A stretch of DNA of 54,007 nt from Lachnoclostridium sp. (GTDB taxonomy: Bacteria > Bacillota > Clostridia > Lachnospirales > Lachnospiraceae). Below the pieces are notes generated by a model. That model ran no database searches and was not told where the DNA came from. It saw only the letters and a program-made list of their open reading frames with translations. Shown one piece after another: positions 43,562-52,690 of the stretch (position 1 is the first letter of the stretch; each line of letters begins with the position of its first letter). The position numbers and the translations under genes were made by a program. The stretch covers positions 49,978 through 103,984 of the forward strand of contig JAMPEY010000008.1 in NCBI GenBank assembly GCA_023664665.1. Reading direction: 5' to 3'.

Positions 43562-45321
43562 GCAAGCTGTCCCCGCTCTATCACTGTTTTTCCGTCTTCC
43601 ACCCGGTAAACCAAATCACATTTTTCAATGGTTTGCAGCCTGTGGGCAATAATAACAAGTGTTTTTTTACCGTGGAGCCTGTTAATGGATTCCATAATGG
43701 CAGCTTCCGTGTCATTGTCAAGGGCGGAAGTAGCCTCGTCCAGAATCAGCACCTCCGGGTCATTATAAAGCGCCCTCGCAATGCCGATTCTCTGCCTCTG
43801 TCCCCCGGACAGGCGGATGCCACGCTCTCCGATGCCCGTATCCAGCCCATCCGGCAGGGTTTTTACAAATTCATCCAGCTGCGCTTCTTTCAATACTTCC
43901 CACAGCCGCTTTTCGTCAATTTTGTCCTCCGGCACGCCGAATGCAACATTTTTGCGAATGGTGTCGTCCAACATAAAAATCATCTGCGGAATATAACCCA
44001 CATTCTTAAGCCACTGCCTGTAATGCTCCATCACATCCTGTCCGTCCGCACAAATCCTACCCTCCCTTACTTTCAAAAGCCCCAGCAGAATATCTACCAC
44101 CGTGCTCTTTCCGGCGCCTGTGGTGCCCACGATTCCCACCGCCGAACCCACCGGAATCGTCAGATTGGCATGGTCAAAAATCAATTTTTCCGTACCCGGA
44201 TAAGCATAGGTGATATCTTTCATCTCTATCACCTTTTTGACAGGAAGCTTCTCCTCGCCGTCCGTGGCAAAAGACATGTCCACCTTTTCCCCCGCAATCT
44301 CATCCTGTAAGTTATCACTGACTCCCATAAAAAACGGCTCAAAATAAGCAATCGAATTAATCTGATTGTTAATCCGGTTCACGCAGGGCAGCAATATAAA
44401 TGCCGCCGCCGCAAGCGTGCTGAACACCTCCAGCATATTTTCCGTGGATGCGCCTGTCAATACCAGAATTATCATATATCCCACCATAGCTGCCACACAT
44501 GCCGTCTCTATCAAAAGCTTGGGAATATTATTATACAGGCTGTAACGCTGTACCGCATCCACATAACCCTTCCCGCATTTGCGGTACTCGGATACAAAAT
44601 ACTGCTCCTTGCAGGCTACCTTTACCTCTTTGATGCCCAGCACCGTCTGGGAAATCCATTTAAACAGCCCGCTGTAATAATCCTGATTGTCCTTGCCCGC
44701 CTGATACATAATGGGCTTCAGCACCTTTTTGATAAGCAACATCAGAGTCACTAAAACCACAGCCAGAATCATGGTCATGGTTCCGTTATTGATGAGACAG
44801 TAGCCGATAATAAACACCGATACCACCCCGTCCGACAACATCTGCAGCAACGCTAAGATCAGGGCGTACATATTATTTACATCCGAAGTAATGCTCCGCT
44901 GCACCACCGCCGTGTCGGCATTGAGATAAAACTCATAATTCCTCCGCAGATAATTACACATCATCCGCTCGGATGTCCTGAACTGGTTGGTATACACAAA
45001 AGCAAATGTCAATTTCTGCTGCACATATAAAAAAATGTTTTTCACAATAAAAACCGCTATCAGCACTACCATTACGGTAACGGAAAAACTTCTGTAGTCC
45101 TCGCTTCCCAGAATTTCATAAAAAGTCCGGGCAATCCGGCTGTCCTGAACCGCCTGAGGGTCAATGGCGATGTTCACTACCTCCACCAAAAGCCCCACTC
45201 CCGCCGTCTGCAGGAAGGCCCCGATAACCATCATAACCATAAGCCCTGCCATAGTACGCTTCTGTTTTTTATCCAGCAGGACATTCAGTTTTTTTAATAT
45301 CTGCCGCATAGGGCTCACCAT
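43558..45321 (-). CDS. PglK/MsbA-like ABC transporter, probable glycolipid flippase
   Basis: 587 residues with membrane and ATPase domains fused. Six helices lie in the first 330 residues, with the typical long cytoplasmic coupling loops. The ATPase has Walker A GTTGAGKST, signature LSGGQRQR, Walker B VLILDEATSALD and H-loop IIAHRL. PglK-type flippases move undecaprenyl-diphosphate oligosaccharides. The start could be the GTG at 45318 or an ATG at 45309; the ribosome site AGGAAGGG favours a start close to 45318. First gene of the long glycan operon. Confidence 0.88.
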   Translation of the reverse strand: MVSPMRQILKKLNVLLDKKQKRTMAGLMVMMVIGAFLQTAGVGLLVEVVNIAIDPQAVQDSRIARTFYEILGSEDYRSFSVTVMVVLIAVFIVKNIFLYVQQKLTFAFVYTNQFRTSERMMCNYLRRNYEFYLNADTAVVQRSITSDVNNMYALILALLQMLSDGVVSVFIIGYCLINNGTMTMILAVVLVTLMLLIKKVLKPIMYQAGKDNQDYYSGLFKWISQTVLGIKEVKVACKEQYFVSEYRKCGKGYVDAVQRYSLYNNIPKLLIETACVAAMVGYMIILVLTGASTENMLEVFSTLAAAAFILLPCVNRINNQINSIAYFEPFFMGVSDNLQDEIAGEKVDMSFATDGEEKLPVKKVIEMKDITYAYPGTEKLIFDHANLTIPVGSAVGIVGTTGAGKSTVVDILLGLLKVREGRICADGQDVMEHYRQWLKNVGYIPQMIFMLDDTIRKNVAFGVPEDKIDEKRLWEVLKEAQLDEFVKTLPDGLDTGIGERGIRLSGGQRQRIGIARALYNDPEVLILDEATSALDNDTEAAIMESINRLHGKKTLVIIAHRLQTIEKCDLVYRVEDGKTVIERGQLA

Positions 45322-45376
45322 ACCCTTCCTATCTCAATCACACTTCCAAACATGCCTGCGCCATGCACATGTTTTT

Positions 45377-45405
45377 ATTATACCCAAAACACACATCCGG
45401 GGCAA
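45377..45405 (-). promoter_or_regulatory. Promoter of the 28-45 kb glycan operon
   Basis: TTGCCC (45405-45400) and TATAAT (45382-45377) on the minus strand, 17-base spacer, about 56 bases before the ABC transporter start. It begins just after the terminator of the preceding gene. Confidence 0.68.
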
Positions 45406-45413
45406 GCTTTATT

Positions 45414-45455
45414 AAAGAAACCGATGCAAGCCTTTATAAGCGCTTGCACCGGTTT
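45414..45455 (-). terminator. Intrinsic terminator after the zinc-ribbon protein gene
   Basis: Read on the minus strand, AAACCGGTGCAAGC pairs with GCTTGCATCGGTTT (arms 45442-45455 and 45418-45431) with one mismatch and a ten-base loop, then TTTCTTT. Confidence 0.75.
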
Positions 45456-45479
45456 TCCCTGATGAAAATTTCCCGTTTT

Positions 45480-47336
45480 TTATTGCATCATACGCAGAAG
45501 GATATCCAACTGTGCTACCGCATCCTTCAAATCTCCCGCTAATTCCTCAAAAACTCCCGTCTTTTCCAATCCTGTGATTAATTGATCCCAATCTACATCT
45601 TTCACATATTCTATCAAATCGCTTTCATCTTCCATCATGATAACGGATTTGCTGTCAGGTACGGAAGCCTTTGAGCCGCTTCCCCTTTTCACCGCCAAAG
45701 TCGCGCTCAGCAGCTTTTCCTTGTCATAGTTCACTGCTACCTTATACTCCGCTTCCTCGGCGGAAGCCTTACAGTCAACCGTAATGGAAGCATCCTCCAC
45801 AAAGGACGCAATGGGAGCGGAAAACTCCTGTGCCAGCAGCTCTCCCATTTCCGAAGACGGCATGATTTCTACCGAACCGTTGAAATATCCGCTCTCCCAC
45901 TTTTTCAAGTCCAGATTGCTCACCTTAAATTCCGCAACGGACTGATCTTCCACCTCCAAGACAAACTCTCCGGTCAGAAGCCCGCGGGAAGTCTGCCCTT
46001 TTCCGAACAAAGAATAAATATTCTCATCATCTTCCACAAGAGAAATTTCGTATGCCTTATTGCTGCCCTTGGTTACGGTAAGTACGCTGCTGTATCTGTC
46101 TTCTCCGAAATCCGCCACGGTGCCGATCACATTGCCCTTTCCGTCCACATATATCTTTAATACAATCTCACTGTCTGACTGCCCGATATATTGTAGTTCG
46201 GACTTTAAATCCTCCAAATCGTCCACAAAGTCGTCATAATACTCGTCTCCATCCTCCCCCGTGGCATCGATTGCTTTCGTAAGCATCTTTTTAAGATCCT
46301 TGTCGTCCAGAGCCTCCTCAATAACCGCCTCCATCGCCTTTTTCGCGGTTCTTCCGTCAACCGTGACTTTGATTTCCGTACAGTTTTGAGTGATGCCTTC
46401 CACCTTTAACTGCTTTTTGCTTCCGATGGTCACATCATCCATATTCTCCATTATGATGTTCATGTAGCGCTGAATCATTTTTTCCACATCCGCCTGTCCG
46501 GGCAGCGCCTTGACTATCTCTTTATTCATCTCCTGCGCTTCTGTCAGGGAATCCAGATCATAGTAGTAGTAACCCACCATATCATAGTCTTCCATATTCA
46601 GTCCCAGATAGGTCTTAGAAAGCTCCGGAATCTGGAAATAAGCTTCTCCCTGAGCCAAATCCATTACGCTGTTGAGGGACAAAAGCGCCGCTTGATTGAT
46701 ATCAGCCGTCAGATTACAGCCTATGGTACTATCCTTTACGGATACGCCGGCTCCCACCTTAAAGCTCTCCAATTTTGACAAATCAATGCCGTCAGATGAC
46801 AGATCCGTGTATGCGCCCGCCATTTTCATAAGCGCCTGAACCTCTTCGCCCAACTCTACGGTCAGCTCCGCGTCATAGCCGACATCATAGAAGTTCAGCT
46901 TGGATACCATATCGCTGTAAAGCCCCCCCGCACGCTGGGAAGCCGCAGTCACCTCTTTTTTCATTACATATTGAAAATACTCTTCCGGCGAAGAAAAGGT
47001 CTTGTGCATGAAATTGCTGATGCCTGCCGCATTGACCACACAGGATACCACCGCCACAAGCAAAACCGCTGCCACGCCTATCGCCACAAAGAGCCCTGCC
47101 TTCCCGCTTTTTTTCGGCGTGCCTGCCTGCGCATTGTCAACCCCTGTCTGCCACGGAGTCTGTATCGGCATTTCTGATACAGTCTGTATCGGTGCCGCCG
47201 TATTCACGCCGGGCGCCTCATTGGATGCCGGGCTGCCCGATTCGGCCTGTAAAGCCTCCTCCCGTACCGGCGTGCCGCAGACCGCACAAAACTTTCCTCC
47301 TGCTTTTATTTCCGCACCACACTTTCCACAAAACAT
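45480..47336 (-). CDS. Zinc-ribbon membrane-anchored protein
   Basis: 618 residues from the ATG at 47336, which has GAGGAGGG eight bases upstream; an ATG at 47387 would add 17 residues. It starts FCGKCGAEIKAGGKFCAVCG, a four-cysteine zinc ribbon. A proline/threonine-rich linker is followed by one membrane helix (GLFVAIGVAAVLLVAVVSCVV), then about 480 residues of repeated strand-and-helix sequence without known motifs. The zinc ribbon should be cytoplasmic and the rest external. Similar architectures are common in Clostridia but their job is unknown. Strong own promoter and terminator make it a single-gene unit. Confidence 0.8.
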   Translation of the reverse strand: MFCGKCGAEIKAGGKFCAVCGTPVREEALQAESGSPASNEAPGVNTAAPIQTVSEMPIQTPWQTGVDNAQAGTPKKSGKAGLFVAIGVAAVLLVAVVSCVVNAAGISNFMHKTFSSPEEYFQYVMKKEVTAASQRAGGLYSDMVSKLNFYDVGYDAELTVELGEEVQALMKMAGAYTDLSSDGIDLSKLESFKVGAGVSVKDSTIGCNLTADINQAALLSLNSVMDLAQGEAYFQIPELSKTYLGLNMEDYDMVGYYYYDLDSLTEAQEMNKEIVKALPGQADVEKMIQRYMNIIMENMDDVTIGSKKQLKVEGITQNCTEIKVTVDGRTAKKAMEAVIEEALDDKDLKKMLTKAIDATGEDGDEYYDDFVDDLEDLKSELQYIGQSDSEIVLKIYVDGKGNVIGTVADFGEDRYSSVLTVTKGSNKAYEISLVEDDENIYSLFGKGQTSRGLLTGEFVLEVEDQSVAEFKVSNLDLKKWESGYFNGSVEIMPSSEMGELLAQEFSAPIASFVEDASITVDCKASAEEAEYKVAVNYDKEKLLSATLAVKRGSGSKASVPDSKSVIMMEDESDLIEYVKDVDWDQLITGLEKTGVFEELAGDLKDAVAQLDILLRMMQ

Positions 47337-47435
47337 CAGATTTGCCCTCCTCATGTATGTTTGACAGATATTTCGTATTTCTGTCATGATATCTGTATCG
47401 CTATGATTAAAATTTTGATAAAGAATACTTTTTTC

Positions 47436-47464
47436 ATTATAATTCCCACAAACAGCCTTGTCAA
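47436..47464 (-). promoter_or_regulatory. Consensus promoter of the zinc-ribbon protein gene
   Basis: TTGACA (47464-47459), a 17-base spacer, and TATAAT (47441-47436) on the minus strand: a full consensus match. Confidence 0.85.
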
Positions 47465-47531
47465 GAAAACCTTGCCGCCTTATCAGTGAAACTCCTTATG
47501 TGTATTTTACAGGATAATTCCCGGCTTCTCA

Positions 47532-47560
47532 TTTACAAAATGCATCCGGCATGTTATGCT
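47532..47560 (+). promoter_or_regulatory. Promoter of the M15 peptidase gene
   Basis: TTTACA (47532-47537), a 17-base spacer, TATGCT (47555-47560), 33 bases before the ATG. Confidence 0.55.
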
Positions 47561-47593
47561 GAGTAACGAAAGAAAAACACTCGGAGTATAACA

Positions 47594-48490
47594 ATGAAAA
47601 CAGACCGGAACAAAATTATAAAAATGGTACTTATTATCGGGATCATCTGTATTCTGGTGAACGGACTGACAAAAGTGTCCCGTCAGCATTCCCTGACACT
47701 TGAGGATTATGCCCGGCAAAATCCGGATATTGCCTATCAGGAAACTGCCAAAGCCGAAAGCGTCTCCGGTTCCGATGCCGGACAGAATGCTCCCGTTCTC
47801 TCCACCCTGCCGGGAGCCGCTTTAAACAGCAGTATCCCCGACGAACAGCGCACTCTTTATTCGGAGGGCTTTTATTACGAACCCCTGTCGGAAAATCTGC
47901 AAAGATATATCACCGGAATCTCCTATCCCGCCGCTCTTATTTCATTGGATACGGAATCCGCCCAGAACATGGATTCCCTTCCGAATATCACTTATGACGA
48001 CCTTCGCTATGTGCATATCTGGCACTATGATCTTGACGGCGCTGCCACAGAGGGAGAGCTTATCTGCAATCAGGCGATTGCCGGGGACTTGACGGAAATC
48101 TTCTATGAACTGTACCGCAATGAATATCGGATTGGTCAGGTCCGCCTTATTGACGAGTTTAACGGAGACTATGCCGCTTCCATGGAAAACAATAACACCT
48201 TCTGCTTTTATTATCAAACGCCGCAGGAAAATCCTTCCCTGTCCAGACATGAGTATGGGCTTGCCGTTGACATTAATCCCCTGTACAACCCCTGCATTAC
48301 TTATAACACAGACGGGACAGAGCAGATTCTTCCTGCCTCCGCAGAATCTTATGCGGACAGAAACCGGAGCTTTCCCTATAAAATAGATGAAAACGACCTC
48401 TGCTATCAGCTTTTCAAAGAACATGGCTTTACTTGGGGCGGCAGTTTCAATTCCCACAAAGATTATCAACATTTTCAGATGCCCCAATAA
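47594..48490 (+). CDS. Exported M15 family D-Ala-D-Ala carboxypeptidase-like protein
   Basis: 298 residues. An N-terminal helix (IIKMVLIIGIICILVNGL) exports or anchors it. The catalytic zinc site is SRHEYGLAVDINP (His and Asp) and, near the end, DYQHFQM (second His). Such M15C enzymes trim peptidoglycan stem peptides. The ribosome site is CGGAG. The downstream acyltransferase-like gene begins 37 bases after the stop and is probably co-transcribed. Confidence 0.88.
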   Translation: MKTDRNKIIKMVLIIGIICILVNGLTKVSRQHSLTLEDYARQNPDIAYQETAKAESVSGSDAGQNAPVLSTLPGAALNSSIPDEQRTLYSEGFYYEPLSENLQRYITGISYPAALISLDTESAQNMDSLPNITYDDLRYVHIWHYDLDGAATEGELICNQAIAGDLTEIFYELYRNEYRIGQVRLIDEFNGDYAASMENNNTFCFYYQTPQENPSLSRHEYGLAVDINPLYNPCITYNTDGTEQILPASAESYADRNRSFPYKIDENDLCYQLFKEHGFTWGGSFNSHKDYQHFQMPQ

Positions 48491-48527
48491 GAATATGCCA
48501 TACCAATATGAGGAGAACTCAGAAAAC

Positions 48528-49304
48528 ATGGAAACAACAACGATAAAATCTCAAAAAAACCCTGCATCCGCCAGATATGGCGTTTTAGACTGTATCAGAG
48601 GCATCGCCCTTATCAATATGATTCTTTATCACGCCGCATGGGATTTGGTTTATCTCTTTGGTTTTCCCTGGCAGTGGTATCATTCCGACGGGGCATATTT
48701 ATGGCAGCAGGGCATCTGCTGTACCTTTATCTTTTTGTCCGGTTTCTGCCAGCCTCTGGGACACAAAAAAATAAGAAGAGGACTTATCGTCTTTCTGGCA
48801 GGATTGCTCATATCCTTTGCCACCCTTCTGGCAATGCCGCAAAACCGTGTGGTGTTCGGCGTGCTTACGCTGATCGGCTCCTGTATGCTTCTTGTGGCTC
48901 TGTCGGAACATATTTTGCAAAAATGCCGCCCTTCCATAGGATTCGCTGTCTGCATCCTTTTGTTTATCCTGACCAGACATATCGGGTCCGGATATTTAGG
49001 CGTGGGCAGTCTTCATCTGCTGTCCCTGCCCCGGGGCTGGTATCATGATTTAGCCACGACTTTCTTGGGCCTTCCCATGCCCGGATTTTACTCAACGGAC
49101 TACTTTCCGCTGTTTCCCTGGCTGTTCCTCTTTACCGCCGGATTTTTCCTTTATCAGTTCTGCGAGCAAAAAAGACTGCTTCACTATTTATCGTCAAGCA
49201 GCCTCAAGGGTCTGGAATGGGTCGGACGGCATTCCCTTGCGATTTACATGGTTCATCAACCCGCTCTGTATCTGCTGCTTACCGTTCTTCTGCGGAAGAA
49301 TTAA
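48528..49304 (+). CDS. DUF1624-type membrane protein (acyltransferase-like)
   Basis: 258 residues from the ATG at 48528, with GAGGAG twelve bases upstream; an ATG at 48495 is possible. About seven helices. The start VLDCIRGIALINMILYHAAWDL, with a histidine in the first helix, and the end SLAIYMVHQPALYLLL match heparan-alpha-glucosaminide N-acetyltransferase catalytic-domain proteins. It may acetylate a surface glycan or lipid. Follows the M15 peptidase gene; its end faces the DUF4261 gene ten bases away. Confidence 0.82.
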   Translation: METTTIKSQKNPASARYGVLDCIRGIALINMILYHAAWDLVYLFGFPWQWYHSDGAYLWQQGICCTFIFLSGFCQPLGHKKIRRGLIVFLAGLLISFATLLAMPQNRVVFGVLTLIGSCMLLVALSEHILQKCRPSIGFAVCILLFILTRHIGSGYLGVGSLHLLSLPRGWYHDLATTFLGLPMPGFYSTDYFPLFPWLFLFTAGFFLYQFCEQKRLLHYLSSSSLKGLEWVGRHSLAIYMVHQPALYLLLTVLLRKN

Positions 49305-49314
49305 CAGGAGCGTT

Positions 49315-50088
49315 TCAGAATCCCAGCTTCAGGGACTCTCCCTCCACTGCAATCCCCTGACTCTTGGTAATGGAAATCTGCTGTTCCGCCGAAAACCCTA
49401 TGGTTTCTCCGCTTTGCAGGACTACGCCCTCCACAATGACATAGGCTGCCACTCCCGACAAAAAGTCCAGAATTTGTGAGGGCTGGGCATTGCTGTCTAT
49501 AATTTCCATCTCGTCATATCCGAATTTGTTCATTCCGCAAGTACAGCTGCAAATGCCGTCTTTTCCGGGGTACAGCCCAAACCACACAAGATTAAATATG
49601 GGAAACCGGGATTCCTTCAGCATATCCGCAAACTGTAGATATTGTTCGGGCTGATACACGGTCTCATTGGCATATACTCCCAGAACCCCCGCCTGCTTAC
49701 AGCAGGATGACACTACTTTCGTCAATAATTTACCTGCTTCCACGGCTCCGGCGCCCAGATTCATCACAATCACCATCAAATGCCCCTGATGCTGTTTCAC
49801 CGTTTCTTCCGCATCCTGCCACATATAGTTTCTTCCGGCATGATACTCCGCTTCCCCGTCAGGAATGGGCGTAGGCATCAAAGCTGCGGAAATCATACAG
49901 TCCTGACTGTAAAAGCACACTGCGTCCTCATCCTGATCTGTCTGCTTTTTTTTTTCATCCCCATTGTCTTCCGCTTCAATCTGCCATTCTTCCTTCAAAA
50001 TTTTCATAAATTCTTCTTTGTTCCATGCCGCTTCTTTTAACAGCACAAAATTCACAAAATGCCCTGCTCCCGTCTGATTCTGATTCAT
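49315..50088 (-). CDS. DUF4261 domain protein
   Basis: 257 residues, soluble. Sequence through the middle (MISAALMPTPIPDGEAEYHA, then NYMWQDAEETVKQHQGHLMV) fits the DUF4261 family, whose function is unknown. A cluster CSCTCGM occurs near residue 185. It overlaps the MmcQ/YjbR gene by four bases and is probably made with it. Confidence 0.72.
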   Translation of the reverse strand: MNQNQTGAGHFVNFVLLKEAAWNKEEFMKILKEEWQIEAEDNGDEKKKQTDQDEDAVCFYSQDCMISAALMPTPIPDGEAEYHAGRNYMWQDAEETVKQHQGHLMVIVMNLGAGAVEAGKLLTKVVSSCCKQAGVLGVYANETVYQPEQYLQFADMLKESRFPIFNLVWFGLYPGKDGICSCTCGMNKFGYDEMEIIDSNAQPSQILDFLSGVAAYVIVEGVVLQSGETIGFSAEQQISITKSQGIAVEGESLKLGF

Positions 50089-50486
50089 ACTGACCCTCCA
50101 TCCTTTTTACTCTGTTTCTCTTTCTTTTTTACCGATGCGGTAGCCGTAAAACTCATGTCAATCAAGTCAAGCACCCTCTCTTCCTCCACGGTGCCGTCCA
50201 AAAGTACCGTAATCCAATGAAGCTTATTCATATGATATGCCGGCATAATGCCCTCTTCCCGTATAATCACATCCCGAAAAACCATATCAATGACCTTAAG
50301 ATTGACCACATCCACATAATCATCGCCGGAAAGTCCCAGCTTATTTTTCTGCACGCTCATTACAAGGGCAAACCATTTCTTGTTATCTGCGTGCCGGAAC
50401 ACCGCATTGCTGTCATATTTAATCCATGGGTATTCCGGAGATACTTTGTATTTCTTTTTGATATAGTCAAAAACAAAATCTCTCAT
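50085..50486 (-). CDS. MmcQ/YjbR family protein
   Basis: 133 residues with the family pattern: YIKKKYKVSPEYPWIKY at the start, NKKWFALVMSV, KVIDMVFRDVI, and YHMNKLHWITVLLDG. These small alpha/beta proteins are often called DNA-binding by fold, without firm function. The C-terminal tail is lysine rich (VKKKEKQSKKDG). Cotranscribed with the DUF4261 gene. Confidence 0.87.
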   Translation of the reverse strand: MRDFVFDYIKKKYKVSPEYPWIKYDSNAVFRHADNKKWFALVMSVQKNKLGLSGDDYVDVVNLKVIDMVFRDVIIREEGIMPAYHMNKLHWITVLLDGTVEEERVLDLIDMSFTATASVKKKEKQSKKDGGSV

Positions 50487-50536
50487 TCATCCGCTCTCAA
50501 CTTTTCTTATTGGGAAACATATTGGCCTTTCCGTTA

Positions 50537-50565
50537 ATTATAACTCATATTTGACTTAAAGTCTA
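50537..50565 (-). promoter_or_regulatory. Promoter of the MmcQ/YjbR-DUF4261 operon
   Basis: TAGACT (50565-50560) and TATAAT (50542-50537) on the minus strand with a 17-base spacer, about 50 bases before the ATG. Confidence 0.55.
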
Positions 50566-50646
50566 TCAAATAATAATGCTAAAGCCGACACATACTACTC
50601 ATATATTCCCATTAGTCGGATTTCGCTATCTTACGATACATTCTCA

Positions 50647-50683
50647 TTGACTATATAACAAAATTTGTGTATAATTTTGTTAT
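50647..50683 (+). promoter_or_regulatory. Promoter and palindromic operator of the toxin-antitoxin pair
   Basis: TTGACT (50647-50652), 17 bases, TATAAT (50670-50675). An 11-base inverted repeat, ATAACAAAATT and its complement (50655-50665 and 50673-50683, seven-base gap), covers the -10. This is the expected position for autorepression by an antitoxin. The antitoxin ribosome site AGGAGG follows at 50688. Confidence 0.8.
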
Positions 50684-50701
50684 CAACAGGAGGTGTTTTA
50701 T

Positions 50702-50965
50702 ATGCCAACAATCAAATCCAGTGCAGAACTGAGAAACAATTACAATGAAATCTCTACATTCTGCCACACATATACCGAGCCGGTTTTTATCACCAAAAAT
50801 GGTAAAGGCGACCTTGCTGTTATGAGCATTGAAGCCTATGAAGAAATGACCAGCCGCTTCGAATTATATGGTCTGATAAAAGAAGGGCTTGATGATATTG
50901 CCGAGGGCAATACCCGCCCATTCTCTGAAGCAATGTCGTCAATCCGTGAGAAACGCAAGCGATGA
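50702..50965 (+). CDS. Phd/YefM-type antitoxin
   Basis: 87 residues from the ATG at 50702 (AGGAGG eight bases upstream); an ATG at 50693 lies inside the ribosome site. The start MPTIKSSAELRNNYNEIS, then EPVFITKNGKGDLAVMSIEAYEEM, is typical of the Phd/YefM DNA-binding half. The C-terminal tail, basic and acidic mixed, should wrap the toxin. Overlaps the toxin start by four bases. Confidence 0.92.
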   Translation: MPTIKSSAELRNNYNEISTFCHTYTEPVFITKNGKGDLAVMSIEAYEEMTSRFELYGLIKEGLDDIAEGNTRPFSEAMSSIREKRKR

Positions 50966-51294
50966 GTTATAATGTCCACATCACAGCCGCCGCTGAAAGG
51001 GACTTAATTCGTGCCGCAGACCACATTGAATTTTTGTTAAAAAATCCCAAGGCTGCTGATGACTTACTTGCTGAAGCAGAAAAACAAATTAATTCACTTT
51101 CCGATTTTCCTGAGAAATTCCGGTTAGTGGACGATCCCGTTCTCGCTTCATGGGGTATTCGTTTTGTCGTAATAAATGGCTATCTTGCCTTTTATACCAT
51201 TTCAGAAGAGGAAAATTCGGTTATAGTTGTCCGCTTCCTTTTTCAAAAAAGCAACTGGAATGCCATTCTTCGCCAAGGTTTTTCATTGGTATAG
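50962..51294 (+). CDS. RelE/ParE superfamily toxin
   Basis: 110 residues. VHITAAAERDLIRAADHIEF at the start and RFVVINGYLAFYTIS, VVRFLFQKSNW in the second half match the ParE/RelE fold. Its target (ribosome or gyrase) cannot be told from sequence alone. The stop overlaps the convergent antiporter's 3' end by 12 bases. Confidence 0.9.
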   Translation: MSYNVHITAAAERDLIRAADHIEFLLKNPKAADDLLAEAEKQINSLSDFPEKFRLVDDPVLASWGIRFVVINGYLAFYTISEEENSVIVVRFLFQKSNWNAILRQGFSLV

Positions 51295-52506
51295 AAAATC
51301 CGAAACTTTTATTTCTTTTTCCAATAAACGCTGATATGTCATATCCATCCCCAATGCGCCTAATGGTGCAGTAATTATAATTGACAATACGGCTACCGAC
51401 AATACAATATTTCCACATGACAGACCTAAAGACAGGGGAACGGAACCAATAGCGGCTTGAACCGTAGCCTTTGGCAGATAGGCAATGATACAAAATATCT
51501 TTTCTTTGAAGTTAAGTTTTGTACCTATTAAACACAGATAAACGCCGACCGAACGAAATATCAGTGCAGCCATAATCAAAAGGATAGCACCCGACCCGGC
51601 TTCCAAAGTGTAGCGGATATCAACCGCCGCCCCTACAAGCACAAATAGAATGACTTCGGCGGCAATCCACAGCTTGCCGAATTTTTCAGAAAGACGAGCT
51701 GAAACCGAAGCAGTGCTTTTTAACTGTAACACACAAGCCATGCTCATAACCGCAAGCAGCCCCGAAACAGAGATAACAGCTTTCAGCCATTCTTCCAAAG
51801 CAATCAGTAAAAACGCTATTCCCAAGACAATAATAACCTTCATGCTGTTGCGTACATAATGCTTATGCGCATATTTTGTCTCAAAGAAAACAGACAAGCA
51901 AAATCCCACAAGCGCCCCTATGAATATGCCTGAAATAATTGAAATGGGAATGTTGATAAATTCCATAATGTTTACAGAATTTCCCTGCGCCATTCCGATA
52001 AAGGTGGAAAACAGCACAATGACAAAAACATCATCCAAAGATGCCCCAGCTAAAATAAGCTGCGGAATCCCCTTTTTTGTTCCGTATTTCGTTTCCATAA
52101 GCTGTACCATTCTGGGGACGACAACCGCCGGAGATACTGCCCCAAGCACAGCTCCCATGATAGCAGCATCAATCAATGTGATTCCAAGAACAGACGGTGC
52201 GAACAGCACAAATGCCAATATCTCAAAAACTGCGGGCAAAAAGGACATTAAGACCGCCGGGCGCCCTACTTTCTTTAAGTCGCTGATATTTAGGGACAAT
52301 CCGGCTTTGATTAAAATAATCACTAATGCCATCTGCCGCAAATCAGCGGATATGGCCAAAATTGAAGCATCTAAAAAATTAAGCGCATATGGTCCTAAAA
52401 CAATCCCCGTAACCAGCATGCCAATAATGCGTGGAAGCTTTATTTTCTGGCAGATGGAAGCCATAGCAAGACCCACTAGAAAAATAAGTGCAAGTGATGT
52501 AAGCAT
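51283..52506 (-). CDS. Cation/proton antiporter (CPA family)
   Basis: 407 residues, about twelve helices, no C-terminal regulatory domain. LPRIIGMLVTGIVLGPY near the start, ILIKAGLSLNISDL, and GAVLGAVSPAVVVPRM then AGASLDDVFVIVLFS (conserved acidic pair region) fit Na+/H+ or K+/H+ exchangers of the NhaP/Kef-like group. Its own promoter lies at 52629-52657. The leader contains a hairpin, a T-run and a short upstream frame. Confidence 0.88.
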   Translation of the reverse strand: MLTSLALIFLVGLAMASICQKIKLPRIIGMLVTGIVLGPYALNFLDASILAISADLRQMALVIILIKAGLSLNISDLKKVGRPAVLMSFLPAVFEILAFVLFAPSVLGITLIDAAIMGAVLGAVSPAVVVPRMVQLMETKYGTKKGIPQLILAGASLDDVFVIVLFSTFIGMAQGNSVNIMEFINIPISIISGIFIGALVGFCLSVFFETKYAHKHYVRNSMKVIIVLGIAFLLIALEEWLKAVISVSGLLAVMSMACVLQLKSTASVSARLSEKFGKLWIAAEVILFVLVGAAVDIRYTLEAGSGAILLIMAALIFRSVGVYLCLIGTKLNFKEKIFCIIAYLPKATVQAAIGSVPLSLGLSCGNIVLSVAVLSIIITAPLGALGMDMTYQRLLEKEIKVSDFLYQ

Positions 52507-52657
52507 AAATATTTCCTCCTTGTAGCATAAAAAAAGCCAATGTCCTTCTGCGATATTTCATCACAGAAGTCATCAGCTTAGTAAAAGCGGTTTTGGTTTC
52601 CCAAGGGAGAACTTCATTCCCTGTTTATACTTTAGCAAAGAAATGAAAAAGTGTCAA
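52507..52657 (-). promoter_or_regulatory. Promoter and structured leader of the antiporter gene
   Basis: TTGACA (52657-52652), 17 bases, TAAAGT (52634-52629) on the minus strand. The roughly 115-base leader has a CTTCTGTG/CGCAGAAG hairpin, then TTTTTTT 11 bases later, and a short frame (start MTSVMKYRRRTLAFFMLQGG) that overlaps the antiporter start. This may be an attenuator or just sequence background. Confidence 0.55.
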
Positions 52658-52690
52658 TGTTTTTCAGAAATTTACCTTTTTTCTTCCACA

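Noticed and set aside
50580..50630. CCGAC/GTCGG inverted repeat upstream of the toxin-antitoxin promoter
   Set aside because: Short stem with a long loop and no T-run; not enough for a terminator or operator call.
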